Shown here: piece by piece, positions 1 to 10,720 of the stretch
Layout: each line of letters opens with the position of its first letter
Numbering within the stretch: position 1 is the first letter of the stretch
Source of the DNA: Coccinella septempunctata
Lineage: Eukaryota; Arthropoda; Insecta; Coleoptera; Coccinellidae
Assembly: GCF_907165205.1 (NCBI RefSeq)
Contig: NC_058189.1
Span: forward strand, 63,727,315 to 63,791,314
Direction: 5' to 3'
Length of the DNA: 64,000 nucleotides
Program-made: the position numbers and the translations under genes
The notes under the pieces: generated by a model
What the model was told of the DNA's origin: nothing
The model's database searches: none
What the model saw: the letters and a program-made list of their open reading frames with translations, nothing else

Positions 1-2329
1 CATTCATTAATCAATTTGTATATTGTCTCATAAAGAGACCATATCATAGAAAAAATCATGAAAAAAGCATAAAGCAACTATATTGACGGGCTAACATATA
101 ATTCTTGTATAACTCTATGAGGTTTTTCTTAATTGTGGTTCTGGAAATTCTGTAAATAATATGTGGGTAACTGAAATGTGTATGCTATGATGGTATATTG
201 AATACTGGTTCATATTAATTCCTGTTATAAATTGTACAAATTCAAGTACTAAATTTAACAAAACGACGTTTTCCACAGAAATAACACCTTTGACGCATAG
301 CAGATCACCATATAATTTTGTGTCCTAGTCAAAGCTCTATTTGTTGTCGATAATTTTGAGATTTTGTGAATTTTTTGTAAATTGCAAATAAAAACATAGC
401 ACATCGTCAGCGTATTTCATTGATATCACTTGATTCCAAACAATGTTCAGATGAAAACTAACATCCTGATCAAAAAACATCAAAAGCCATACTTTTGTTT
501 TATCGCTCAGCATGTTTGTTTTCTTGTCTCAACTGAGTCGTTATTGCAATTCAATACAAGGAATTCGAATTTCGCAACCCCCAATTATAAAACAAAAAGT
601 TATATTAAACAGTTTTCCTGTATTGACAGTACGTTTTCAGCGCCATCGCATTGTCAAATGTGGCAAACACAGCCCAAAATATAGTTGGTTTTCAGTTCTA
701 GAGAATTGAGGGCGTTTCCTATCTTTTTACTCTATAATCTTTGATTCGTACCTTCTGTTGAAATGAAAAACGTGGATGATTGTACTCAAAAGAAGAACTC
801 TGAGGTGATCTGTCAGTCAACCAATATTCCTGATGTCCTCATCGAGACAGATCCACTTTCGAACAAAAACTAACGGATTTCCAAACACCAATTGTCTGAC
901 TAATTATGCAGCATGAGGTATTTCAGCTAGTACAACATTCGTTTAACAAAACGGACCATTCTAAAATCGTTTTCGAGCCTCCTTCTTCCCCTCCGAGACC
1001 TTCAACGTTCAGCTTTCCAACGCGCGTAGCCCATCCGACGTCTCTAACAAATTGCAGGTATAGCCGATTAATTAAATGCATCATTTACCGCTCATTTATC
1101 ACACCGAACCGATGCTCATAAATAACCGATGAATAATTACTTGTTAACACTTTATTATGAAAAACATCGCCGGGTACACAACGCAATTGTGTAACAACCG
1201 GAACCGGAAGACCGCAGCGCCATCTGCGTCTGTAATTACGCGTCAGACGATCACTTGTTGCTATCGCCAATCTCTCGCGGAACATTTATTATTTATTTTC
1301 ATTTTACGCATCTGTAATCGTTCGTATTCTCGAAAATGTTGTAGGTTGAAAGTTTCAAGACGCCACGTTTGACATTTATAGGTTAGATTCGACATTAAGA
1401 TGTCAGAATTGACATTTATATGTCACTTTTGACGTATGGCTGACAGTACGTCAGATGAGTGATGCTCTCTTTACGTTACGTTTAGAAAAAAATGGATGAT
1501 AGTCGTTCGAATGATTTATTTCGTCCCACTTTGCGACATTTAGTCTCATGAACACAACCTATCATGGTTACTTTTTCTACTGCTGTGTGTAGAGAAGAAC
1601 AAATAATCTTATTCGTCAGATTTGGGTGATTTTTACCAGGTGTAGTCCTTCAAGCATAATCGCACTAAGGTTTCACATCAAAGAATTTCATCTCGACCTA
1701 TTACGCCATATTTATCAGCCTGTAATTATGGCGGATTTCATCGGTATGCCAGGAATTGGCCCCTTGTTGGATCTGCATCTTGCAGGAGACTGCGGGTGTT
1801 CTCAGACTGCCGTTGCGGGAATTCCTGCGGTACTGAAGTGGTTTTTTTTCCCGGGATGATTGAATACAGTGAATCCGTCGCCCAGTTTATCATTTTCGGT
1901 ATTCGCGGTTTTTGTTGAACACACGATTTTCGAGTGCCTAACTGTGCGGTGTTCCAGTCGATCATCTTGTAATTTTTTCCATATTTTATACGAAGGCGGG
2001 TTTTCCTTAAGGAGATGGAATTTTGACTAAACCCTGGCTACGTCCATGGGTAGGAGTTAAACCTCGGGTTAAACGATTTTTCTTTGCGAGAGTTTTCTCC
2101 TAAATTCAATTGACGATTTAGAAATACAATTTCATAATTTTCATACTTCCAAATGAATGCTTTTTCTCATCTGTAGAACTTGTTCCATTAGCTGAATCAT
2201 ATTTATGTCTCTTGAGATTTCAGTATGAGGAATATCATAACATGGAATTAAAATATTTTGAATGAAAACTTTAAAACTTCCACATAAACGCTTTACTTAT
2301 CAAGATGTTTAGTTTTCACCTCCTTCACA
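1..2329. other. AT-rich non-repeat stretch, no gene seen
   Basis: Open frames here are short (under 100 codons), overlap on both strands and match nothing I recognise. The part from about 900 to 1500 is less AT-rich and has no copy elsewhere in the window, so it may be ordinary unique host DNA. At 1369-1432 there are three related units built on the palindrome-like core GACATTWAWATGTC. I see no splice-consistent exon set and no RNA gene. Confidence 0.5.
1369..1432. repeat. Three spaced palindromic GACATTTA-type units
   Basis: Three successive units read GACATTTATAGG, GACATTAAGATGTC and GACATTTATATGTC, spaced about 21-22 bp apart. The second and third are near-perfect inverted repeats in themselves. 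This could be a small decayed tandem repeat or a cluster of protein-binding sites. Nothing in the surroundings decides between these. Confidence 0.4.
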
Positions 2330-2340
2330 TTATTACCTAG

Positions 2341-2486
2341 TAATCAAATTAATTCAGATGCATAACATCCGCAGATAATGAAATCAACGAATGTTACGAT
2401 CTAAATCGAACTAACAAACTACCATCGCTCGAAGTATTGCCAGAAATTTCATTTCGCCAACAAAGAGTAGATGCTGACCATGGTTT
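2341..2486 (+). repeat. 146 bp direct repeat, copy 1
   Basis: Identical base for base to 2831-2976. It ends at the TTT of the ribozyme's GAAA strand (minus), so copy 1 continues into a complete hammerhead while copy 2 does not. Confidence 0.95.
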
Positions 2487-2521
2487 CGGTCTTATTTGAC
2501 CTCGTCAGAGCAACAAAACTC
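2465..2521 (-). ncRNA. Hammerhead ribozyme, type I, minus strand
   Basis: Read on the minus strand. Helix I 5' strand: GAGU (2521-2518) and UGCU (2512-2509), separated by an internal loop. Then core CUGACGA (2508-2502), helix II GACC/GGUC style pairing (2501-2498 with 2491-2488) around a 6 nt loop, and core GAAA (2487-2484). A very short helix III follows: ACC (2484-2482), loop AU, GGU (2479-2477). The cleavage triplet is GUC, with the predicted cut between 2476 and 2475. The 3' strand of helix I is AGCA (2475-2472), loop, ACUC (2468-2465). All invariant core residues are present. A minimal helix III is typical of animal retroelement hammerheads. The fold was worked out by hand; activity is inferred. 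Confidence 0.8.
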
Positions 2522-2786
2522 ATTCGTCAGCGAAATGCTATGAATTGCCGGCTCCTTTTATTCCATATCAGTAGCGGGTATGGTGTATAAATACATCGTA
2601 CCGACATCTGACAGAGAAACGGGAACCAACCCAATTCAATTTCCTAACTCTCAGAGCGAAGATAGCAGTATGCATCCATATGCTTTATTCCCATATTGCA
2701 GATATCGTATATTACGATAATTAAGCAAGAGAAAAAGCGCGGAAATGTTCGGATCATGACAGTAACCGATCTGTCGCGTACATGGA

Positions 2787-3019
2787 AACTAAGAAATGGA
2801 TCACGCCTTCATAGTAAGGCAGGTAAATAATAATCAAATTAATTCAGATGCATAACATCCGCAGATAATGAAATCAACGAATGTTACGATCTAAATCGAA
2901 CTAACAAACTACCATCGCTCGAAGTATTGCCAGAAATTTCATTTCGCCAACAAAGAGTAGATGCTGACCATGGTTTTATTTACCTGCCTTACTATGAAGG
3001 CGTGATCCATTTCTTAGTT
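2787..3019. repeat. 44 bp inverted arms enclosing repeat copy 2
   Basis: Arms 2787-2830 and 2976-3019 are perfect reverse complements of each other and enclose the second 146 bp direct repeat (2831-2976). In effect the right arm returns to the target sequence just before the duplicated TTATTACCTAG. This arrangement suggests template switching during reverse transcription rather than a transposase TIR, because the arms are internal. Confidence 0.9.
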
Positions 3020-3316
3020 ATTATTACCTAGGTTTACTTCAAGAAAGAATCTGTGAAATCATAGGAATTTGTGTCTAGGTACAGTGGATCACCAATATCA
3101 TCGATCGATTTTATTCCACAATTCATCCCTTTCAAATGAAGTATTTCCAAAGAATGTTGATCTTTCTTTACGGAACTTTTTCAATGAATTCACTTCCGAT
3201 AAATATCTTGATTTACTAGAAAAACTCTGTCAGGCCGTACAAATCTCGAAAAGAGTACTGACAAACGTCAAAGTTTGTTTACATTTTGCAGCGCCCTCAA
3301 CGGTAATTGGATTCGC

Positions 3317-4086
3317 GAATATTGGTGTTCAAATAAGAGTTTTCAAAAAAAATATACCTTAACCTGTTGAAAATATCTTCGTCTACCTGGTGACAATGGG
3401 GAGAGCTTGGTGAAGTTTTCATAATTTGCATCTTTTGAGCAAATCTTCGATTTAGACTTTCTTGTGAACTTGTCAGTTTTTATTATTTTCCACGATGAAA
3501 TGAACGTTCAGTCAATGTTTAGACATAAGTATGTACATATCTCGTCCTTACAGCATGGAAAAGTTTTTGTACATTTCAAATCAGTTACGAAGAATAGAAG
3601 TTGACTTAACTAACCTGGACATATAACCTCAAAATGAAAGGATTCACACAAAAAAACCAATCTGTTTCCCTCAGAGAGGACTTTTTCCACCTAGTAAGTT
3701 GATATACTTACTTATGAATTTCAATAACATTCACACAAAATTGATTTAGAAAAACATTCCTAATTTCCACCTTGGACAAGTTTTTTTACTAGGCTAGCGA
3801 TTCAAATGCAGGCGCAGAGCCTAGTTGCCAATATATACATAAATTTTAATGAATATAGAAAAAATAAAAAAACAAAAGGAATAATGGTTTTGGCCTTAAC
3901 ACTTCAAGACATTTATTGACCTAAAATTGATAAAAACTAACACACTTGAATCCCGTCTCAGCAACTAACCTTCAAAATTGGGAAATAACAACTATAAACT
4001 GAGAAACAAGGATTTTTTTGACGAAAATCTCAAAATCTCCTTCCAAAATGACAATGACTGCATTAACTTAGTTAAGAGTTAGAGTC
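3317..4086 (+). repeat. Dispersed repeat family H, copy 1
   Basis: Aligns along its length with 41479-43985 and, in reverse, with 54775-56818. It has no convincing coding capacity. Here it is followed directly by the foldback MITE at 4093. Its middle (3784-3880) differs from the other copies, which carry about 150 bp there that includes the word CAGCTGATTCAG. Being the host of G, hAT and Tc1 insertions in other copies makes H one of the older layers. The superfamily is unknown. Confidence 0.7.
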
Positions 4087-4092
4087 ACTGTA

Positions 4093-5237
4093 CAGGGTGG
4101 GCAAATTTCGATGTTTTAGCACTACAGTTTTTAAACCAGAGGAGATACACAAAATCTGATACCCCATTCTCGTTCTCTTTTTCTGAGAAACTAACAATAA
4201 TAAATAGTCATTTTTGGCCACTTTCTTTTGTTTTCGAGTTATAAGCAAAAAGTGGAAAAATGGCGATATCGAAATAAATTTATATCTCCGCTAATACTGA
4301 TGATAGAGCTCTGAAATTGAAACATTATACAGGCACTTTTTTCGTAGAATGCAGTGGCGTGCTCGCCTTTTCTGGAGGATTTTTAATTACGAAGCTATGA
4401 CCCAAAGTTATGTTTTTTTAAATGCGAACACTAGTTTTCTGTGCAATTTTTTGAAAGCTTAATTTTTACTGATTTCAAAAATATATAACATCATATGGTT
4501 TGTATCAATATAAATAATAGAAAATGGTCAAAAACCTTTTTTCTCAATATTTCTATGGTTTCAACTTTTGATGAGCATAGAAAAATATAGCATCGTATGA
4601 TTACCAGTGTCTCTTGCTATAAGTCCTTTCATTATTATGAAAATTTATGAAATATATCTTGATTCAAATTTTGTGAAAATTGGTAAAAAGCATAGAAAGA
4701 ATGACATTGCCGGAAGGAGACTTCTTTTGGTATAGGAAACTCTATTTTTCTGTGCTCGTCAAAAGTTGAAACCATAGAAATATTGAGAAAAAGTGTTTTT
4801 GACCGTTTTCCATTATTTATATTGATACAAACCATATGATGTTATATATTTTTGAAATCAGTAAAAATTAAGCTTTCAAAAAATTGCACAGAAAACTAGT
4901 GTTCCCATTTAAAAAAACATAACTTTGGGTCATAGCTTCGTAATTAAGAATCCTGCTGAAAAGGCGAGCACGCCACTGGATTCTACGTAAAAAAGTGTCT
5001 GTATAACGTTTCAATTTCAGAGCTCTATCATCAGTATTAGCGGAGATATAAATTTATTAGAATATCGCCATTTTTCCACTTTTTGCTTATAACTCGAAAA
5101 CAAAAGAAAGTGGCCAAAAATGTCTACTATTATTGTTAGTTTCTCAGAAAAAGAGAACGAGAATGGGCTATCAGATTTTGTCTATCTCCTCTGGTTTGAA
5201 AGCTGTAGTGCTAAAACATCGAAATTTGCCCACCCTG
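4093..5237. mobile_element. Foldback MITE, 1145 bp, arms about 500 bp, TA target
   Basis: The element starts CAGGGTGGGCAAATTTCG and ends with its reverse complement, flanked by TA on both sides. The arms pair from the ends inward to about 4590 and 4738, with scattered mismatches and a loop of about 150 bp. Tc1/mariner-type MITEs commonly have CAGGGTG ends and TA duplications, so this is a non-autonomous element of that kind. It has no transposase. Any read-through transcript would form a hairpin with a stem near 500 bp. Confidence 0.9.
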
Positions 5238-6345
5238 TACATTTAAATTCCCAATAACTTTTTGAGGTGCAGCATATTCTTTCTGAGATCTAGATACTGC
5301 CTCCCGAGGAACTTATTGGAGTGTTCTCGTTTCGGAAGATTCCTTCTGAGCATGTCTGTTTTTTTTCTCCTGAAACTTTTTCTTGTAGGTACATTTTCCT
5401 ATACCACAGAAATATCCCAAACAATGAAAAGAGTATATCCAAATGAAACCTTCGAAAAATTTCCAAAAAGATGGGGTCAGTTAAAACATCGTCAAGACCG
5501 AACGGTTGCACCGAGGTTGATGAGATTCGAGATTTATTACAAGAAGAGTTGTTCTTTCAGAATATGCATGACTCTTAGCTCTGCGATGATTTTTTTGGGA
5601 GATAGGCGTGTCGAATTTGACCTTCGAAAATTTCCCAAAAAGATGGGGTAGATACTCCTGCGTCAGTCCCTCTCGTAGTTTTCGAACGATCTGTATACTG
5701 TATACCATTGATGAGTATTTCCAAAGAGGGTCACCCACTTCATTGAATGTTCTATCTGTCTACCTGCGCTTCAACCTGCAAAAACCTCCTGATACATCAC
5801 TGCCAACAGCTGTTCGCAATATTCAAAGCACGTATCCCAAACACCCCTACTACGTGATGGACTGCATGTAAAGAAAACCCCCAGGGACCTGCGACGCTTT
5901 TCGGAAAACATCGGACTTTTCCACGGATGGAGATCCCGCAGACGATTTATTACGTAGACAGACCTACGCGGGCAGGTCGCCGGCTATTCTGGGAAAGTCG
6001 ACGAGATAAACTCCTAAATTGCAATTTCTCCGCATTACATCACTCGATTTTTAACAGATACGAATCAATCTTATCCCAGATAGATCCGCAGATATGCTTA
6101 CGGGTAGAACGATCTGTCGCAACTTGGCATTCGAAAATTTGTAAGCGGACTTGTAAGAACGTATCGGGTCGCGCCTAGCTGTAGCCTCCTGGAAAAATGT
6201 CGGAACCCGACCAGAATATCTGAATATTATACGGGGGATCCATTAGGGTTGGTAAAGCTGGACCGACGCGTCGTGAATGTCGACAGGACGATACATTTTT
6301 GATGACACATTTTTATGAGTCGGGCTATTTTTCAAATGAAATCTA
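5238..6345. other. Non-repeat stretch, no gene supported
   Basis: Two short direct copies of a 28 bp segment occur at 5452-5479 and 5621-5648 (core AAAAAGATGGGGT). The part 5870-6240 is richer in GC and CpG than its surroundings and has no relative in the window, so it may be conserved host DNA. A 129-codon frame at 5262-5651 has no recognisable domain, has an overlapping open frame on the other strand, and spans the direct repeats. I do not call it a gene. Confidence 0.4.
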
Positions 6346-7542
6346 TACTGCATTCACTTTTATTTTAGAAGTCGGTTCGCCATGGAAATTTGACACATTT
6401 CACTCTGTATAGTACGAAAATGTGGGGTTATGACGCTTGTCGAAACATTTTTGGGTTTTAAATCAACGCCATGTTGCCCGTTCTACGTAAAAGTTTCTGT
6501 TATCACGTATTTTATCACAATGTCGAATCTCTTCGGAAAATATGTGTGACGAACATAAATGAAGTTTATATAAACTGATTGAAGGCATACCAAATCCAGT
6601 TATTTGCATGGAAAATACAAGAGATCAGTATAATATCATAATATGCACTAGCTTGAGGAGAGTTAACGTTCGTTATCTTCTTTGGCTAAAGTTTGAATAC
6701 GTTACATCAGTTATAGATTTCAAAAATATTAACCCGAAGATGAAATGCAGTGGTTGGGGGTATCTCCCCAAGGAAGATACCCGAACAGATAATTACAAGA
6801 ATGATCAATTCTTCAACAAAAATCATCTCAAATCAAAGGAAGTTTCAAGTCAAGATGAACTTCAAACTTCACCTTTGAACAAAAATTTCACATGAATGAA
6901 CACTTAACAGGACAACTGGCGTGTATTTGAGGCTGTTCATCTTAATACATTGATATAATAATAATAAGGTATCTATTAGTACCTTAAGACATTTACAATG
7001 TATAGGACAAGTCGAATGAAAAATAGAAAAATAAATTTTCGGGAACTTCTACAATGACATTAATCGAAAATCCTGTAGTAAACTTTACGCATTAATTCAC
7101 TCAAACATAAAATTCCCAAATGCCACCACTTTTTTGGGTCTCCCAATAGAAGGAAATTCTTTGTCATCCTCTTCATTCACAATCTTTCTGATTGTGGAAA
7201 TATTCAGCTGAAATATAAGTCGTTTAGATTCAGATGAAACATTATTTAAATTCTCTTACATTGAATATGCTCGATACCGTCTGACGTATTGTCGATTTTA
7301 CAATATCAGGGAATAACTATTTGAATGAGCTGACCTGAATACTAAATAGCACTTCCTGAAACCCTGTCTCTTTTTTCAATCACTTTCGGCATTTTCGTAA
7401 TAAAAATTGATATTAGTTGTGGCAACGGCGTTATGACATTAACGACATCTCATGAGTGCCAACCTTACTCCGTTCTAGTTACAAAAACTTGAGAAAATTA
7501 TTTCATGGCCAACCGACTGCTAAAATAAATGTGAATGAAGTA
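6346..7542 (-). mobile_element. Family A element, copy 1, nearly complete, TA target
   Basis: Both ends carry a TIR of about 35 bp (TACTGCATTCAC at the left, its relative at the right), and TA flanks each end. Read on the minus strand it contains a decayed version of the two-exon helix-turn-helix fragment best preserved in the copy at 51012-52180. At about 1.2 kb it is too short for a full transposase. I infer a deletion derivative of a TA-targeting DNA transposon that kept its N-terminal exons. Confidence 0.85.
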
Positions 7543-7649
7543 TACTGATAGCTGCAGGGAGGTCTTCACAAGACAGAGAATATTAACCACAACATCGGTT
7601 TTCATACTCGCCTGTCTCAACTACGTCCATCAGCATCGGCATAAATTTA

Positions 7650-8125
7650 AAAAAAAACTCAGATTTCCATGAATATAATATACGTCAGAAAGATAAGTTC
7701 TACATACCTCAAGCCAGAATAAAGAGGAGTCAGCAGGGCCCAAACTACAAGTGTATAAAATTGTACAATAACTCCCGGAATCCTTCAGAAAACTAAGTCT
7801 ACCCACCCTCTCCAGGAGGGTGTAGAGCTTGCTTTTGCAGACAACGATATATAGGTTGATTGAATTTGAAACCCTGTTTGTTTCTCCGTGATTATTTGTA
7901 TATTGTCTGGCTTTATACATAAATGTGTTTTCTTGTTAGTTGATGATATATGGGTATGTTTGTGTGGGTGATTGACTTCTTAGCAGATATGTATTTGTTT
8001 TATTTATGATGTTTCTTTTATTGACAAGCTATGTAATCATTTTGATGGCAAATATTTGTACCTGTATTCCTTTGTATTATTTTCTCTTAATCGTGTACAA
8101 ATAAATATCTATCTATATATCTATG
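7650..8125 (+). mobile_element. LINE 3' end (CR1/L2-like), decayed
   Basis: The plus strand at about 7745-7870 encodes pieces resembling the extreme C-terminus of LINE reverse transcriptases, with the words LPESFRKL and LLLQTTIYRLIEF interrupted by stops. It is followed by a 3' UTR ending in a short TATC-type repeat (8106-8124), a usual 3' tail of CR1/L2-like LINEs. The open frame on the minus strand (7630-7920) is a shadow. Confidence 0.5.
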
Positions 8126-8375
8126 AAAAACACTTCCGAGTCTATCGATGGGATGATGTGAATGTTGGAAAATGAAGAACTCCGAAACGCAGACAAATCC
8201 AAAGTAAGAAGAAATTGAAATGAGACGTGGAAAGTTATATTCTCATTTTGCACTGAGGCCAGATGTGAAAATATACATTTGCCGTAATTTGAGTAGGGGG
8301 CATCCCTGGGAGACTTGTTCAGGTAGGAGACTTGAACCACCTCAAATATTTCAATTCAAATTTCGCGCTACCGGT

Positions 8376-8734
8376 GTGGCGGCGTAGTTGTACCCATGGT
8401 AGAGGAATACTCCATCTCACCATGATGGTACCAAGGGTAGCCAAACGATGGCATCACTGCGCACGACGGTTGCGATCACAGGGTAGGTTATACGTCTATT
8501 GCGGTGCAGCATACGCCAAACGATGGCGCCACCGGCGACGCATAACTCGATACCCTCGACGTAACCGGCGTTTATAGCAGGCACAAACTACGCTGCTTCG
8601 GCGATTGTCGTAGGTAGCTGCTAGGGTTCATTAACCTACCTGATGAGTCCGACCCTAGCAGTGGGACGAAACAATCACCCCAAGAGCACGCATTTCCTCA
8701 AATAGCGTGAACTCACCCCAGCACATACCGCCAA
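8376..8734 (+). mobile_element. 359 bp GC-rich hammerhead-ribozyme insertion
   Basis: The insert sits between two copies of ACCGGT (8370-8375 and 8735-8740). The related locus at about 61200-61230 (minus) has only one copy (ACCGTT there) and no insert, so the boundaries are supported by an empty site. The insert is clearly GC-richer than the surrounding DNA. It begins GTGGCGG and ends CCGCCA, a 6 bp inverted match, and holds a 13 bp direct repeat GCCAAACGATGGC (8440-8452, 8515-8527). It contains a complete type III hammerhead (8600-8679) and has no coding capacity. Size and ribozyme fit small retrozyme-like or satellite-like circular RNA elements; that placement is inference. Confidence 0.85.
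8600..8679 (+). ncRNA. Hammerhead ribozyme, type III
   Basis: Helix III: 8600-8608 pairs with 8671-8679 (one C-A mismatch). The cleavage triplet is GUC (8607-8609), with the predicted cut between 8609 and 8610. Helix I: GUAGGU (8610-8615) pairs with ACCUAC (8634-8639). The core is CUGAUGA (8640-8646). Helix II: GUCC (8647-8650) pairs with GGAC (8664-8667). The second core strand is GAAA (8668-8671). Every conserved core residue and all three helices are present. The loops of helices I and II contain perfectly complementary 9-mers (8618-8626 and 8653-8661), so loop-loop contact is possible. The open helix III makes this type III, the form suited to processing multimeric or circular RNAs. Confidence 0.92.
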
Positions 8735-9311
8735 ACCGGTATTGTAAATAGCTTGCTACATACTCGTAACAGTCGTAACAAGGCAAAACTAGTGGCGTCT
8801 CCATTTTGGCCGCCATCAGAACAGTTTGGGAGTGAGAGGGTTGAACGTGATTTTGTTGTTAGGAAGTAAGAAATTGAATAATTTTTGTTTGTTACACTGA
8901 ATGAAAAGTTTAATGTACGTGGTGTTATTAAGTTTTATTGCATTCATTGATTAATATTGTTTTAAAAACGATGAGCCTTTTTAATAATAGTTATAAAAGT
9001 TTCAAGAAAATATCTGTTGAATAGGCTAAAAAGGAGTGGTGGAGACTTGACCCATGCTATGGTCGGGAGACATAATAAGTGGTTCAAGTTTCCTGCACTG
9101 AGCGAGCTTAGATAATAGTTTTCTTCAAAAAAATTGAATAATAGAAATAAATATGAAAAAATATACAGAGGTTCAAAAAAAGTAAAGAAACAAAAAAAAC
9201 AAACTTATGGTCAAGTATCTCTCGCCCCCTGTTCAACTCACCCATGAGTTAGGGAGACATGAGCCAATTTTCGGTTCCAAAAAAAAATTGCTGTACTCAA
9301 AATGTTCATCT

Positions 9312-10499
9312 CACTATCGTTGAAGAAGTTGAAGAAAAATATAAAAAATTATTACTGAAATAGATCATTATTATTTGTTATCTGAGTTATGGCAAAACAT
9401 ATCTCACCAACAAAATTCGTCTTAATCATACACAAATTCTCTCTCAATGGCCATCACGATCTTCTTCCTGTTTGAACCCTCCAACAATCGTCATAAAAAT
9501 GGGATGAAATAGGGTAAGAATAATAGCACTTTGTCAACACAAGCATTTTCAATAAACTGTCTCAATTTTCTACATAGTTTTCACCTCAAATAGCACGACA
9601 CAATAATTTTTTCAAGTGACCTGATGCAACTAATCAGATAGACTCGGATATACTGGATCATTCATTGTCCAGCCATATGTCAATGTTTTATTTCGTTTTT
9701 TCGATGTCGGAGTCACCTCCCAGAATACTGACCTTGAAACTTGAATTTTGTCAAAATTCTAGGGGTTGTAGTTCAGCCATCTTGAATATTCCATAAGAAT
9801 AATTTTAGGTGAAATGTCTTATTTTGATGACTTCTGTCAAAAAAAGGTTTTTCCACTGTTTATATTCGAAGTCCGGATGATATAAAAACTCGAATTTGTT
9901 TAATCACCAGACCAAATACCTGAAGGAAGATGAAATTCACAATCCCGCCACAAGCAGCAGTATAACCGTTCATCTCCTTCGTGTATCGACGAATCCTTTT
10001 CTCAGATACGACATAATTTTCAATTGTCGGCGTCGACGTTTTTGCCACCCCTTGGAAAAACGTCGAGACTACCTGAATACGTCGCCCGTTTGATTCGAAG
10101 AGGGGATAGTTGAAAACGTTTGTTTCGATTATCTGCTAGTTTTATCGTGGGATGAACCGCAATCATCGGCTCGTCTCGTTGTTTTGTGACGTCCCCAGAG
10201 TCCGAGATAGCGTAAGGTTTATGGTCGGATCGCCACTGTAATCACTCAAACCAGACCAGAATTGTTCTTGTCGCGAGGGATAGAGAAAAGACGCTGGGTA
10301 TATTCACAGAGAAGAAGTTCGATTTAAGAACGTTAATAGTATTTCCGAAAGTAATAAAGTAAAATTTAGATGTCTCTTCTGACATTCCTGACAGGTGACA
10401 GTTATTGAAGATCACAGAAAAGTATAGAATTTTGACAATCGACGTCAGACTGCTACATCCCATCGCTTCTAACTTTGAAATATAAATACAAGGAATGGA
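9312..10499. other. No gene or repeat recognised
   Basis: AT-rich, with no copy elsewhere in the window. A slightly GC-richer part, 9890-10240, may be unique host DNA. The open frames are all under 90 codons and unrecognised. Confidence 0.4.
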
Positions 10500-10690
10500 C
10501 ATTGTAGTGCCACAAATGCTTTTTATGCATAAATTTATATACTTCTATACCTTTTCGCATTGAAAATTGATATGACAACAATGTCACAGTCAACTTTTTC
10601 AATTGTGATTGGCAACACTAAGCAATTATTTTACTCCAGTCTTTGGCAACAACAAATGTCACAAAAACTAAAATTCGATGTTCTAGTCTA
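10500..10690 (+). repeat. Short dispersed repeat J, copy 1
   Basis: Matches 54010-54180 in the same orientation, with shared words such as CAATTGTGATTGGC and CTCCAGTCTTTGG. It is about 190 bp and non-coding. The class is unknown. Confidence 0.6.
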
Positions 10691-10720
10691 GTACATAGTT
10701 TTGACATTTTATGTATTGTA

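Larger units (their letters stand above)
2330..3031 (-). mobile_element. Ribozyme-bearing insertion with direct and inverted internal repeats (Penelope- or retrozyme-like)
   Basis: The unit lies between two identical 11 bp copies of TTATTACCTAG (2330-2340 and 3021-3031), which look like a target-site duplication. Inside are two identical 146 bp direct repeats (2341-2486 and 2831-2976). The second is enclosed by 44 bp inverted arms (2787-2830 and 2976-3019). The first direct repeat ends inside a hammerhead ribozyme on the minus strand. Hammerheads in the terminal repeats of Penelope-like elements and in retrozymes are established. Direct repeats plus a short inverted extension are also described for Penelope copies. 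No reverse transcriptase is present, so this would be a short non-autonomous or truncated copy. The family assignment is inference. Confidence 0.6.
8293..9311 (+). repeat. Dispersed repeat family D, copy 1, carrying the ribozyme insert
   Basis: Aligns with the reverse complement of 60520-61296. The match is broken only by the GC-rich insert 8376-8734 here and by a stretch of roughly 140 bp present only in the other copy. Its left end reads TAGGGGGCATCC and then GGGAGACTTG. The word GGAGACTTGA recurs several times in the same orientation (8309, 8326, 9041). No transposase is visible. The superfamily is unknown. Confidence 0.75.

Noticed and set aside
3069..3362. 97-codon frame starting MCLGTVDHQYHR
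   Set aside because: No known family; runs into the family H repeat; no supporting signals.
4303..4335. CTGATGA followed by GAAAC inside the foldback MITE
   Set aside because: The bases between cannot form a helix II next to the core, and no helix III/NUH partner is present. Chance match to the hammerhead words.
5262..5651. 129-codon frame
   Set aside because: No recognisable domain, no splice context, spans two copies of a short direct repeat and is opposed by an open frame on the other strand.
7630..7920. 96-codon minus-strand frame
   Set aside because: Lies antisense to a worn LINE tail with better family evidence on the plus strand.
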